Positions 8,717 through 20,800 of a stretch of 64,000 nt of DNA are shown in pieces. Source of the stretch: Nocardia yamanashiensis NBRC 100130 (lineage in GTDB: Bacteria > Actinomycetota > Actinomycetes > Mycobacteriales > Mycobacteriaceae); assembly GCF_001613325.1 (NCBI RefSeq), contig NZ_BDCD01000017.1, positions 310,001 to 374,000 of the forward strand. Direction: 5' to 3'. The notes under the pieces were generated by a model. The model saw only the letters and a list, made by a program, of their open reading frames with translations, did not search any database and was not told the origin of the DNA. Position numbers and translations under genes: made by a program. The first letter of the stretch is position 1; every line of letters starts with the position of its first letter.

Positions 8717-8737
8717 CCGTTCGACAATGCCGAACGG
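8717..8737. promoter_or_regulatory. Probable GlpR (IclR-type) operator
   Basis: CCGTTCG (8717-8723), seven bases, then CGAACGG (8731-8737): a perfect inverted repeat 20 bp before the glpR start and 83 bp before glpK. GTTCG...CGAAC palindromes are typical of IclR-family operators next to glycerol genes in actinobacteria. It could control both directions. Confidence 0.7.
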
Positions 8738-8757
8738 TTTGCTGATAGGTTTCCGAT

Positions 8758-9522
8758 ATGCCCGGACCGATCCAGTCGATCGAACGCGCCGCCGCCGTCC
8801 TGCGGCTGCTCGCGCGCGGCTCCGGGCGCATGGGCGTGGGCGAGATCGCCGCCGCGCTCGGACTGGCGAAACCGACCGTGCACGGCATATTGCGCACGCT
8901 GCAGGGCGTCGGGTTCGTGGATCAGGACCTGGCCAGCGGGAAGTATCAGCTCGGGTCGGCGCTGCGGGAATTGGGCGGCGGCATGCTGGATGCCAATGAG
9001 TTGCGGTCGCGTGCCATCAATCGCGCGGACGCGCTCGCGGCGCGCAGCGGCGAGTCGGTGCGGATCGCCGCGCTCGTGAACGGCGGGGTGTCCGTCGTGC
9101 ACCACGTCTTCCGGCCGGACAACAGCGAACAGGCCCTCGAGGTCGGCGAGATGCTGCCGCCGCACGCGACCGCGCTCGGAAAAGTGTTGCTGGCCTACGA
9201 TTCTCAGCTGTCGGCCGCGGTGCGGGAGGCGGAACTGCCCGCGCTCACCCATCGCACCCTCACCGATCGGGCGGCGCTCGGGCGGGTGCTCACCGAGGTC
9301 CGGCGCACCGGCTGGGCCGGGGATATCGGAGAGTTCCGGGCCGGGGAGGCGGGCATCGCGGCGCCGATTCGCGGGCGCGGCGGACTGGTGGTGGGCGCGA
9401 TCGGGATCACCGGGCCGATCGATCACCTCTGCGACGGGCAACTTCGCTTCCGGCCGCCGCTCGTCGTCCAGGTGCGCGACGCCGCTGCCGCTGTCTCCCG
9501 TGATCTCGGTGGCGCACAATGA
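8758..9522 (+). CDS. IclR-family regulator of glycerol genes (GlpR/GylR-like)
   Basis: A 254-residue IclR-type regulator. Residues 6-70 form the winged helix (IQSIERAAAVLRLL, then the recognition helix LAKPTVHGILRTL); the rest is the GAF-like effector domain with ALGKVLLAYD and ending in RDLGGAQ. It is divergent from glpK-glpD-glpF and followed 28 bp later by a second glycerol kinase gene, so it most likely senses glycerol or glycerol 3-phosphate and represses both transcripts through the palindrome at 8717-8737. The Streptomyces gylR system has a comparable arrangement. Confidence 0.88.
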   Translation: MPGPIQSIERAAAVLRLLARGSGRMGVGEIAAALGLAKPTVHGILRTLQGVGFVDQDLASGKYQLGSALRELGGGMLDANELRSRAINRADALAARSGESVRIAALVNGGVSVVHHVFRPDNSEQALEVGEMLPPHATALGKVLLAYDSQLSAAVREAELPALTHRTLTDRAALGRVLTEVRRTGWAGDIGEFRAGEAGIAAPIRGRGGLVVGAIGITGPIDHLCDGQLRFRPPLVVQVRDAAAAVSRDLGGAQ

Positions 9523-9550
9523 CTTTCGCAGACGACAGGAGCGCGCGCGA

Positions 9551-11065
9551 ATGACGCAACGGTATGTGCTGGCCATCGATCAGGGCACCACCTCCACCCG
9601 ATGCATCCTGTTCGATCAGCGCGCGCGGCTGGCCGGGGTGGCGCAGCGCGAGCAACGGCAGTACTACCCGCGACCGGGCTGGGTGGAGCAGGACGCGCTG
9701 GAGATCTGGCGGAACGTGGAGCGCATCGTGCCTGCGGCACTGCGGGATTCGGGGATCACCGTCGATCAGGTGGCGGCGACCGGCATCGCGAATCAGCGTG
9801 AGACGACCGTCGTCTGGGACCGCAATACCGGGACGCCGATCGGGCGGGCCATCGTCTGGCAGGACGTGCGCACCGAGGAACTCGTCACCGAATTCCGGGA
9901 AAGGCCTGGGGCGGAACGTATTCGGGAACTCTGCGGCCTACCGCTGACCACCTACTTCGCCGCACCGCGCTTGCGTTGGCTGCTCGATTCGGTGCCCGGG
10001 CTGCGGGCGCGGGCCGAACGCGGCGAGGTGCTGTTCGGGACCATGGAGACCTGGCTGATCTGGAATCTCACCGGCGGGGCCGATCACGGCGTGCACGTCA
10101 CCGATGTCACGAATGCCGGGCGCACGCTGCTGATGAATCTCGAAACCCTGGACTGGGACGCGGAACTGCTGCGCTTCTTCGATGTCCCGGCCGCCATGCT
10201 GCCGCGTATCGAACCGTCCACCGGGGACTTCGGGATAGCGCGCAAGGCGGTGCCGGGGGTGCGGATCGCGGCGGCGCTGGGGGATCAGCACGCGGCGCTG
10301 TTCGGTCAGACCTGTTTCGCGCCCGGCGAGACCGAATGCACTTACGGCACAGGCGGATTCCTGCTCATGAACACCGGGCGGGAGCTGGTGCGATCCAAGC
10401 ACGGGCTGCTCACCACCATCGGATATCAGGTGGGTTCGGAGCCGGTGTACGCGCTCGAAGGGCCGATCGCGGTCACCGGGTCGCTGGTGCAGTGGCTGCG
10501 CGACAATATCGGGCTCATCGCGAGCGCGCCGGAGATCGAAACCCTCGCGGGCACAGTCGAAGACAATGGCGGATGCTATCTCGTGCCCGCCTTCTCCGGG
10601 CTGTACGCGCCGCACTGGCGCAGTGACGCGCGCGGTCTGCTGATCGGGCTCACGTCGTATATCACCAAGGGGCACATCGCCAGAGCGGTGCTGGAGGCCA
10701 CCGCCTGGCAGACCCGGGACGTGGTCGAGGCCATGAACGCCGACTCCGGATTGCATGCCGAGGCGCTGCGCGTGGCGGGCGGTATGACGTCGGACAACCT
10801 GCTCATGCAGATCATCGCCGACGTGCTCGACATACCGGTCATGCGCCCGATAGTCGCCGAAACCGTTTCCCTCGGAGCGGCTTACGCGGCGGGACTCGCG
10901 GTCGGCTACTGGCCGGATCTCGAAGGTCTGCGGCACAACTGGCGAGTCGCCGCGCAGTGGACGCCGCGCATGGATCCGACACTGCGTGCCGAGGAGTACG
11001 ACAATTGGCGCCGAGCCGTGGAGCTTACCTTCGGTTGGCTGCGGCCCAAGAAGTCCTTGACCTAA
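9551..11065 (+). CDS. glpK: Second glycerol kinase paralogue
   Basis: A 504-residue FGGY kinase clearly homologous to GlpK: YVLAIDQGTTSTRCILFDQ, NQRETTVVWDRNTGTPIGRAIVWQDVRT, GDQHAALFGQ and CTYGTGGFLLMNTG are present. It diverges from the canonical copy elsewhere; notably the usual LRVDGG motif reads LRVAGGMTSDN, losing the Asp. The ATG at 9551 was chosen over an earlier frame start because GGAG lies nine bases upstream. It sits 28 bp after glpR and two bases before the DUF72 gene, so these three probably form an operon. Either a second glycerol kinase with different regulation or a kinase for a related polyol. Confidence 0.88.
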   Translation: MTQRYVLAIDQGTTSTRCILFDQRARLAGVAQREQRQYYPRPGWVEQDALEIWRNVERIVPAALRDSGITVDQVAATGIANQRETTVVWDRNTGTPIGRAIVWQDVRTEELVTEFRERPGAERIRELCGLPLTTYFAAPRLRWLLDSVPGLRARAERGEVLFGTMETWLIWNLTGGADHGVHVTDVTNAGRTLLMNLETLDWDAELLRFFDVPAAMLPRIEPSTGDFGIARKAVPGVRIAAALGDQHAALFGQTCFAPGETECTYGTGGFLLMNTGRELVRSKHGLLTTIGYQVGSEPVYALEGPIAVTGSLVQWLRDNIGLIASAPEIETLAGTVEDNGGCYLVPAFSGLYAPHWRSDARGLLIGLTSYITKGHIARAVLEATAWQTRDVVEAMNADSGLHAEALRVAGGMTSDNLLMQIIADVLDIPVMRPIVAETVSLGAAYAAGLAVGYWPDLEGLRHNWRVAAQWTPRMDPTLRAEEYDNWRRAVELTFGWLRPKKSLT

Positions 11066-11066
11066 C

Positions 11067-11909
11067 GTGGCAGGTATGCGGCTGCACGTGGGATGCGCAA
11101 TGTGGACACACCCGGAATGGCAGGAAAAGCCGCTACCCCCGGCCGAGCGCCTGCGCGCCTACTCCTCCTGGTGCAATGCCGTCGAAGGCAACACCACCTT
11201 CTACGCGACTCCGCAGCGCCGCACCGTCGAGTCCTGGTCCCGCCAAACCGATCCCGACTTCCGCTTCGTCATGAAGCTGCCCCGCACCGTCACCCACGAC
11301 CGCCGCCTGTCCGGCATCGACGACGACATGAACAGCTTCCTCGACGCGATCGCACCCCTCGGCCGCCGCCTGCACGCCCTCTGGATTCAGCTGCCGGCAT
11401 CGTTCACCGACCTGCGCGCGCTGTCGAACCTGCTCGAGGGGCTGCCATCGCACTACCGGACGGCTGTCGAAGTCCGTCATCCCGCTTTCTTCGAAAACCC
11501 CAGAGCCATAGCCCAATTGGAAGCGCTGCTGGAACATACCGGCTCGGAATGGATCCCGTTCGACACCACCGTCCTCTTCGCGACGCCTCCCGTCAGCCCC
11601 GCCGAACAAGAGGCCTACGCGAAGAAACCGCGAGTCCCGCGCCGCGCGAAAGCCCTCACCGAATACCCGATCGTCCGCTACCACGGCCGCGACGACGCCG
11701 CGACCACCATCGCCGGCTGGCAGCCCTGGGTCCACACCGTCGCCGCCTGGCTCCGCGAGGGCCGCTCCCCGACCGTCTTCATCCACACCCCCGACAACGC
11801 CCAAGCCCGCACCCTCGCCCGCCGCTTCCACGACGAAGTCCGAGCCCTCGTCCCCGCCCTAGCTCCCCTCCCCCACCCGATCCCCACCGACCCACCCACC
11901 CTGTTCTGA
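11067..11909 (+). CDS. DUF72 (YecE-like) protein
   Basis: A 280-residue member of the DUF72/YecE family, a TIM-barrel-like fold of unknown function. Family features seen: LHVGCAMWTHPEW near the start, YSSWCNAVEGNTTFYATP, FRFVMKLPRTVTHDRRL, LHALWIQLPASF, TAVEVRHPAFF and YHGRDD. The GTG at 11067 begins one base after the glycerol kinase stop; an ATG nine bases later is the alternative. Tight coupling to the kinase suggests co-transcription, but no functional link is known. The last residues are proline-rich (PIPTDPPTLF). Confidence 0.82.
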   Translation: MAGMRLHVGCAMWTHPEWQEKPLPPAERLRAYSSWCNAVEGNTTFYATPQRRTVESWSRQTDPDFRFVMKLPRTVTHDRRLSGIDDDMNSFLDAIAPLGRRLHALWIQLPASFTDLRALSNLLEGLPSHYRTAVEVRHPAFFENPRAIAQLEALLEHTGSEWIPFDTTVLFATPPVSPAEQEAYAKKPRVPRRAKALTEYPIVRYHGRDDAATTIAGWQPWVHTVAAWLREGRSPTVFIHTPDNAQARTLARRFHDEVRALVPALAPLPHPIPTDPPTLF

Positions 11910-11910
11910 T

Positions 11911-11973
11911 AGTCGAGCGGCACACCATCGAGGGGATTTGCCCGATTCTAGCGCGCTGGTGTGCCACTCGACT
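11911..11973. repeat. Long inverted repeat between convergent genes
   Basis: Arms of 17 bp at 11911-11927 and 11957-11973 match at 16 positions (AGTCGAGCGGCACACCA against the complement of TGGTGTGCCACTCGACT), enclosing 29 bp. It fills the gap between the DUF72 and thioesterase stop codons. Either a bidirectional terminator or a dispersed palindromic element. Confidence 0.7.
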
Positions 11974-11974
11974 G

Positions 11975-12478
11975 TTAGACCCCGACGCTGGGGAGTTCGC
12001 CGGGGGTGGCGCCGAACTGGAGGAAGTGGGTGGGGGGTACTTCGATGAAGAGGGCGTCGGCGGAGGCTATCGGGGTTTCGTTGTCGGTGATGGCGGCGTG
12101 GATGAAGAGTTTTCGGCCGGTTCGGGTGACTAGGTGGGAAGTGACTTGGAGTTCTCGGTGGAGGCGGGCGGGGGTGGAGTAGGTGACGTCTAGTTTCGCG
12201 GTTACGGCGGGGAGTTGGAGGGGGACGAGGACGGCGCCGGAGGCTTCGTCGAGGGCGGCGGCGAGGATGCCGCCGTGGGCTACGCCGGGGGCGCCCTGGT
12301 GGCGTAGATCCAGGGTGAAGGTTCCTTTTACCAGGTTGCCTTGGCGTTGGAAGGTGATTCGGGGGGAGGCGGGGTTCGCGGGGCCGCAGCCGAAGCAGCC
12401 GGGGTGGTGGGGCGGGAAGGGGCCCTCGGCGAAGCGGTCACCTAGGGGTAGGGGCTGCGGGGCGGGGGCGTCGGTCAT
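11975..12478 (-). CDS. PaaI-type hotdog thioesterase
   Basis: A 167-residue hotdog-fold protein. The active-site segment GVAHGGILAAALDEASG (about 64-80) is the PaaI/YbgC-like signature, and an N-terminal CFGCGPANP motif is typical of an actinobacterial acyl-CoA thioesterase subgroup. Likely hydrolyses an acyl-CoA; the substrate is unknown. The gene converges on the DUF72 gene with a strong inverted repeat between. Glycine codons are unusually often GGG/GGT compared with neighbours, but I could not quantify this. Confidence 0.8.
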   Translation of the reverse strand: MTDAPAPQPLPLGDRFAEGPFPPHHPGCFGCGPANPASPRITFQRQGNLVKGTFTLDLRHQGAPGVAHGGILAAALDEASGAVLVPLQLPAVTAKLDVTYSTPARLHRELQVTSHLVTRTGRKLFIHAAITDNETPIASADALFIEVPPTHFLQFGATPGELPSVGV

Positions 12479-12548
12479 TTACGGAAGTTAACGTGGGTTC
12501 GGGGTTGACGACAAGAGACTAGGCTTCGAGCCACTTCGCCTTAGGTCT

Positions 12549-12581
12549 CATATATTGGGAAAGCAGTTTCATATCTTGGAA
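12549..12581. promoter_or_regulatory. Direct repeats upstream of PEBP-like gene
   Basis: CATATATTGGGA (12549-12560) and CATATCTTGGAA (12570-12581) match at 10 of 12 positions and start 21 bp apart, two helical turns. They lie about 60 bp before the lipoprotein start in an AT-richer patch. This layout suits an activator or dimer-of-dimers site. Confidence 0.4.
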
Positions 12582-12636
12582 CCGCTCTGTTTCAATGATG
12601 CCCACGCAAGGAGCCAGAGAGCTGTTGGAGGACGTC

Positions 12637-13227
12637 ATGAAGCGCACTGTAGGAACCATCGCCGCGGTTATCGGGGTGGCGGTCGGGACCGGTGGGTGTG
12701 GCGCCGAGAGTGGCGAGGCCGGGACTTCGGGCGTGAGCGTGCGGTCTGGGATTCCCGATACCGCTGCGCGATTCGAGGTCCGTAGTGCCGATATCGGTGC
12801 CGGGGAGGCGATTCCGCGGGGGTTCTGGGCGAATGCGTTCGGGTGCAGCGAGGCCGGGCGGGCGCCGCGGATCGAATGGTCGGGGGTTCCGGAGGGGGCG
12901 CGGAGTTTCGCGGTGACGATGTTCGATCGGGATGCGCCGACGGGGAGCGGGTTCTGGCATTGGCTGAACTGGGATATTCCGGTGCAGGCTAAGGAGTTCG
13001 GAGGCGGGGCGGTGGGTGTCGCGGGGACGAACGATGCCGGGGCGACCGGGTATCTGGGTCCTTGCCCGCCGGCCGGGGACAGGGCGCACGAGTACGTGAT
13101 CACGGTCGTCGCGCTGGATACGGCGAGCCTGGAATTGCCGGCGAGTACGCCGCCCGCCGTGGCGACGTTCACGATGAACAGTCACGTGATCGGGTACGGG
13201 CAGTTGACGGCTCGTGCGCAGCGGTAG
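12637..13227 (+). CDS. PEBP (YbhB/YbcL, Raf-kinase-inhibitor-like) lipoprotein
   Basis: A 196-residue phosphatidylethanolamine-binding-protein family member. Residues 1-21 form a lipoprotein signal (MKRTVGTIAAVIGVAVGTGGC) with the lipidated Cys21. The PEBP ligand-site motifs follow: MFDRDAPTGSGFWHWLNWDIP and GYLGPCPPAGDRAHEYVITVVALD. Such exported proteins are conserved in mycobacteria, but their ligand is not known. The ATG at 12637 was preferred to one 42 bp earlier because GGAGG precedes it and it places the signal peptide at the N-terminus. Converges on the Clp gene across a terminator hairpin. Confidence 0.85.
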   Translation: MKRTVGTIAAVIGVAVGTGGCGAESGEAGTSGVSVRSGIPDTAARFEVRSADIGAGEAIPRGFWANAFGCSEAGRAPRIEWSGVPEGARSFAVTMFDRDAPTGSGFWHWLNWDIPVQAKEFGGGAVGVAGTNDAGATGYLGPCPPAGDRAHEYVITVVALDTASLELPASTPPAVATFTMNSHVIGYGQLTARAQR

Positions 13228-13243
13228 CGGGAGAGAGAGAAAG

Positions 13244-13276
13244 GCAGCGCCGCGTCGGGATCCGATGCGGCGCTGC
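13244..13276. terminator. Bidirectional terminator hairpin
   Basis: GCAGCGCCGC (13244-13253) pairs perfectly with GCGGCGCTGC (13267-13276) between convergent genes. AAAG lies before it and CTTT after it, giving short U-runs in either direction. Confidence 0.7.
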
Positions 13277-13288
13277 GGCTTTCCGGGG

Positions 13289-15889
<2,601 letters not shown>

Positions 15890-16051
15890 CTCGTGGCATC
15901 GGGTGGCGCGTCGACCTCCTCGGTCGAAGAGTGTGCCGGCGCGTCAGCTAACGGATGGCGAACTCGACTCTCACAGTAGTAGCCTCACCGAGGACGGCAA
16001 TACGCTGTGACGAGTTTGTGTTCGGACATCGGACCGACCGGACGGAGCCGG

Positions 16052-17332
16052 ATGAGCGCCAGCCACGACGAACTCGACTCCCGGGCACAGGCGACAACCG
16101 CGCAGGTCGTGCGGTGGCGGCGGCATCTGCACCAGCACCCGGAACTGTCCAATCGCGAAGTGCATACCGCGGCCCTGATCGCGGATGAGCTGACCTCGCT
16201 CGGTCTCGACGAAGTGCGTAGGGGGGTTGCCGGGTACGGGGTGGTGGGCGTGCTGCGGGGCGGCCTGCCGGGCGATCGGGTGATCGCGCTGCGCGCCGAT
16301 ATCGACGCGCTGCCGGTGCCGGACCTGTGTGGCGTGCCGTTCGCCTCGCACGTGGTGGATCAGAACTATCCGGGCGGGCCGTTCCCGGTATCGCACGCCT
16401 GCGGGCACGACTGCCATACCGCGATGCTGCTGGGCGCGGCGACCGTGCTCGCCGGGATGCGCGAGAAGCTGCCGGGGACAGTGCTTTTCGTCTTCCAGCC
16501 CGCCGAGGAGGGACCGCCGGTCGGCGAAAAGGGCGGCGCGCGAGAGATGCTCGCCGAGGGGGCGCTGGACGACCCGGAGCCGACGATGGCGTTCGGCTTC
16601 CACGTCACGCCGTATCCGAAGGGGTACATCGGGTATCGGGTCGGCAATCAGTTCGGCGCGTCCTGCCTGATCAAGATCGGCATCACCGGGCAGCAGGTGC
16701 ACGGGTCCACACCGTGGATGGGTATCGACCCGCTGCCCGCGGCGGGCGCGATCCTCACCGGTATCGGCCAGATCTACCGGCAGGTGAGCGCCTTCGATCC
16801 GGTGACGGTGAGCATCGGGCATGTCGAGGACGTCGGGCGGTTCAATATCATCGGGCAGAGCGTGACACTCTGGGGCACGATCCGCTGCTCGGTGGAAGCC
16901 GATATGGGCGAGGTGCAGCAGCGGGTGCGGACGCTCGCCGAAAATTCCGCGCAGGCCTACAACTGTTCGGCCACCGTGGAATTCCTGCAGGACGTGCCCG
17001 CGGTGCACAACGAGCAGGCGTGGATGGACGCCGCCCTGCCGACCTTCCGGCGGGTGGCCGGGGACGAGCGGGTGGTGCCGACCGGGGCGACGCTCGGGTA
17101 CGACGATGTGTCCGAATTCGTGAACAAGTACGGCGGGCTGTACGTGACGCTCGGGGTGCAGGACGCGGAATTGAACGCCGAGGGCATGCCGGTGCCGGTC
17201 GCGGGCGGGCGCGGGCTGTTCATGAACCACAATCCGCACTTCTACGCCGATGACGACACCCTCGTCACCGGGGTGCGCTTGCACGCGCAGGTGGCCTACG
17301 ACCACCTCACCGGGGTGATCGTCCCGAAATAG
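16052..17332 (+). CDS. M20-family amidohydrolase
   Basis: A 426-residue M20D-type amidohydrolase (HipO/AbgB/ILR1-like), a two-metal enzyme removing acyl groups from N-acyl amino acids or related amides. Visible motifs: WRRHLHQHPELSNREV near the N-terminus, ALRADIDALPV, the metal ligands HACGHDCHTAMLLGAA, FQPAEEG and, C-terminal, GRGLFMNHNPHFYADD. The ATG at 16052 was chosen because GGAG lies six bases upstream; a GTG 45 bp earlier is open but lacks a good site. Divergent from the Clp gene, with no evident operon partner. Substrate unknown. Confidence 0.85.
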   Translation: MSASHDELDSRAQATTAQVVRWRRHLHQHPELSNREVHTAALIADELTSLGLDEVRRGVAGYGVVGVLRGGLPGDRVIALRADIDALPVPDLCGVPFASHVVDQNYPGGPFPVSHACGHDCHTAMLLGAATVLAGMREKLPGTVLFVFQPAEEGPPVGEKGGAREMLAEGALDDPEPTMAFGFHVTPYPKGYIGYRVGNQFGASCLIKIGITGQQVHGSTPWMGIDPLPAAGAILTGIGQIYRQVSAFDPVTVSIGHVEDVGRFNIIGQSVTLWGTIRCSVEADMGEVQQRVRTLAENSAQAYNCSATVEFLQDVPAVHNEQAWMDAALPTFRRVAGDERVVPTGATLGYDDVSEFVNKYGGLYVTLGVQDAELNAEGMPVPVAGGRGLFMNHNPHFYADDDTLVTGVRLHAQVAYDHLTGVIVPK

Positions 17333-17350
17333 CCGGTGCGGCGGGAGGTG

Positions 17351-17578
17351 TCAGTTGCCGGCTCCCACCGGGGCGAACGGCGCGTAGTCGCGCACGTGAC
17401 CGTCGGTCCAATCCCACAGCGACAGCGGGTCGACGGCGGCGCCGCGCTGCAGTACCAGGCGCCAGCCGCGCGACTGTTTCTCCCAGATGTCGCCGTCGCG
17501 ATCCAGATAGAAGCCGGCGTGATCCGGTTCGACTCCGGTTTCACCGATTCCGCGCGGGAAATCCGATTGCTGGGACAT
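17351..17578 (-). CDS. Small conserved actinobacterial protein
   Basis: A 75-residue acidic protein without signal peptide or membrane segment. It contains DHAGFYLDRDGDIWEKQSRGWRL and DPLSLWDWTDGHVRDYAPF, a Trp-rich pattern like a small beta-sheet binding module. I do not recognise a named family. The ATG at 17578 has a GAAGGG site nine bases upstream and was preferred to a longer frame beginning near 17671. It converges on the amidohydrolase gene 18 bp away. Confidence 0.6.
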   Translation of the reverse strand: MSQQSDFPRGIGETGVEPDHAGFYLDRDGDIWEKQSRGWRLVLQRGAAVDPLSLWDWTDGHVRDYAPFAPVGAGN

Positions 17579-17766
17579 GCCAACCGCCCTTCGCTCAGGT
17601 TGCTTCCACTCGGAAGTGTCGCGCACGGCTCTTCCGGTTGACTTCCGGCCGAGTTGTGCGACGATCGTCACTGCTTAGCCATGCGAATGGAATTCTGTAG
17701 CACGGGTTTTCGGACACCGGCGTGCCGGTCCGTAACTATTCGACAACTGTTTAGCAACCTTTTGGC

Positions 17767-17787
17767 ATCTCGGGGTTTTTGCGAGAT
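17767..17787. promoter_or_regulatory. Inverted repeat upstream of SARP gene
   Basis: ATCTCG (17767-17772) and CGAGAT (17782-17787) are perfect arms nine bases apart, about 56 bp before the SARP start in an AT-rich promoter patch containing ACCGGC/GCCGGT further up. It could be an operator or a leader-RNA hairpin. Confidence 0.3.
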
Positions 17788-17842
17788 AGTGCTCTTCTTG
17801 TGGCGAACGTCCGGTTTGCTTTTGGGGCGTAGGAGGGCGCGG

Positions 17843-20800
17843 ATGACCGGAGCGGAACTACGGGTGCTCGGCCCCCTGCTCCTGTCGGTCGGCGGGCGGG
17901 ACGTGCCGCTCGGAACTCCCATGCAGCGATCCGTACTCGGCCGGCTCATCGTCGCCCGAGGTCAGGCGGTATCCACCGAGCGTCTCATCGACGATCTCTG
18001 GGAGGGCCGGCCGCCCGCGAAAGCCGCTTCGGTCCTGCAGGTGCATATTCACAATCTGCGACGGCTGTTCGAACCCGATCGCCCGCGCCGGGCGCCCGCC
18101 CGCTATATCGTGTCCGAATCGTCCGGATATGCCTTGAAAATGGCGGAGCACGCGGTCGATGCCTGGGCCTTCGAGGAGCGGCTGCGAAACTATCAGGAAA
18201 TCGTCGGCAATCCGCGGGAAATTCCGGATCCGGCGGTCCGCAGCGGAATGCTGGAAAATGTGCTCGCGCAATGGCACGGGCCCGCACTGGAAGCTTTCGC
18301 GGACTCCGAATGGGCTGCGGCCGAGGCGAATCGGCTCACCGAACTGCATCTCACCGCCGTCGAACTCGACGCCCAGGCGAAGCTCGAACTGGGCCGCGCC
18401 GGGGAGGTGGCACTCGCGCTGCGGCCGTTGTTCGAGGCGCATCCGGGGCGGGAGGAGCTGGTGCGGCTGCTGGCGTCGGCGCAGTACCGGCTGGGCCAGC
18501 AGCTGGAGGCGCTCACCACGATCCGGCGGGCGCGGGAATTCCTGAGCGGGGAATACGGGATCGATCCGGGTATCGCGTTGCGGCAGTTGGAGATCGCGAT
18601 ACTGAACCAGGCCGTCGATCCCGAGCGGCCCGTCGGCAGCAGTCCAGTGGCGCAGGGGTATTCGGCCGGTGCCAACCCGGTGGCCGGTGCCGCGGCGGCG
18701 CACGCGAGCCTGGCGGGCGGGGTCGCGGTCTCGTATGACGTTGCCGCGCAATCATTCGACGTCGCGACGGCCCGGCCGGCGGGGATGTCCGGCTATGCGA
18801 GCGAGCTGTCCGAGCTGCTGCGGATCGCCGACGAGGTCGGCGGCGGGATTCGGGCCGAGCGCGGCGGACGCCTGCGGCTGGCCTGGATCACCGGCGAGAC
18901 CGGGATCGGCAAGTCCACGCTGGCCGAGAGCGTGCTCGGCGCGCTCACCGCGACGGGCTGGACGACGGCCATGGGGAGCTGTCCCGAGATCGAGGGTGCG
19001 CCGGCGGCCTGGGCTTGGTCGGAGATCCTGAGCGACCTGGACGCGGCCACCGCCGCGGCCGAGGCGCCGAACGCCGACGATCCGTTCACGATGTCGCGCA
19101 CCCTCGCCGAACGATGTAGGCGCGCGGCCGCTTCCGGGCCGGTGGTGTTGCTGCTCGAGGATGTGCAGCGCGCCGATACGGCGACCCTGCAGGTGCTGCG
19201 GCAGGTGGTGAGCTGGCTGCGCGACGAGGCCGTCCTGGTGCTGGCGACGCTGCGGCGCTCGGAAGCCGAGCCGCAGGTGCACACCACCGCCGCCGCCCTC
19301 GCCCCGCAGACCGCGGCCTGGCTGGAGCTGGGCGGGCTGGATCTGGCGGCGACGCGCGGCGCGCTGGCGGCGGCGGGGGTGGAGCCGGTGGGCGAGGAGC
19401 TGCTGGCGCAATTGCATCAGCGGGCGGGCGGGAATCCGCTGTTCGTCCGGGAGCTGGCGAAAATGGTTGCAGTGCAGGGGAATACCGATCAGGTGCCGGA
19501 TTCGATCCGGGAGATCGTGAACACCCGGATCGGGCGGTTGCCGGCGGGCGTGGCCGAAGTGCTGCAACATATCTCGATCTGGGGGCAGGGGGTGGAGCTC
19601 GGGATCCTCAGCCTGGATATGGGCTCGAGCGAAGAGGAGCTGATCGACCTGCTCGCCGCCGCGGAGGACGCGGGCCTGGTCAGCACGCGCCGCAACGGCG
19701 GCATCACCTTCGAGCACAGCCTGCTGCGCGACACCGTCTACCTCGGCATACCCGCCCTGCGGCGCGGCCGGATGCATTGGGCCGCACTGGAACTGCTGGA
19801 AGCGAACGCGCACGCCTATCCCGCCGCGGCCCGGGATCCCGAGGTGCTGGCCCGGCACGCGCTGCTCGGCGCCAGTTCCGAAACCGCCGGGCACGCCATC
19901 GAATACGTGAACGACGCGGCGCGGCGCCGGATGCGCCGCCGCATGCGGCACGAGACGGTGCGCCTGGCCCGCGCCGCCGTCGAACTCCATCAGCTCGCCG
20001 GTCACGACGGCGAGCACGCCGACCGCGCCGACCGCCGCGCCCTGCTCGACGCCCGCTGCACCCTGGTCGCCGCCTACGCCTACGACAATCACCACCGCGA
20101 GGCCCGCGCCGAACGCCGGCGCGCCCTCGACCTCGCCGAACGCCTCGACGAACCGGCCCTGCGCGCCCAGGCCCTCACCTGCTGGCGCGCACCCGTCATC
20201 TGGCCGATCCGTGAATGGAAGCGCCCCGACAACCGAATACGCCAGGCCCTCTCGAGTGCGCTCGCCCGCTACGGGCTGCCGCGCAGCGCCCTCCCCACCG
20301 GTCCGGATCCCGTGGACCGCTTCCCGCAGCCCTACCGGACGGCTCGCCGCAACGGCTACCGGCCGGCCGACAGCGCCCGGGACCGGACCGGCCGCCATTC
20401 GGACGGGACCGGAATCGCCACGGGCCCTGCGGGATCCGATCCAGGACCCGGATGGGCCACGACCCTGGGGGCCGGAGAGCGCACGGCTCGGTCGGCACCG
20501 GACGTGATAGCGGACCGTACCGGCCGCACCGCTCGGCCGGTCTCGGATGCGACAGCGAGCCACCGGGACTTCGCGGCTCGGCCGGAGTCCGACGGCGTAG
20601 CGGGGCACTCGGACTCCGAAACTCGGGCGGCTGCGTCGCGGGGGCGAGGCGGGATAGCGGGGGCGAGCGGGTTCGCGGTCCTGTCCGAGCGGACGGCGAC
20701 AGCCGGGTCGACGCGGACCTTGATCCGGCTGCTGATCGCGGCGACGTTCGAGACGGGGGTTTACGAGTACGAGCTGCGGCAGCGGCTGGCGCGGTCGGCG

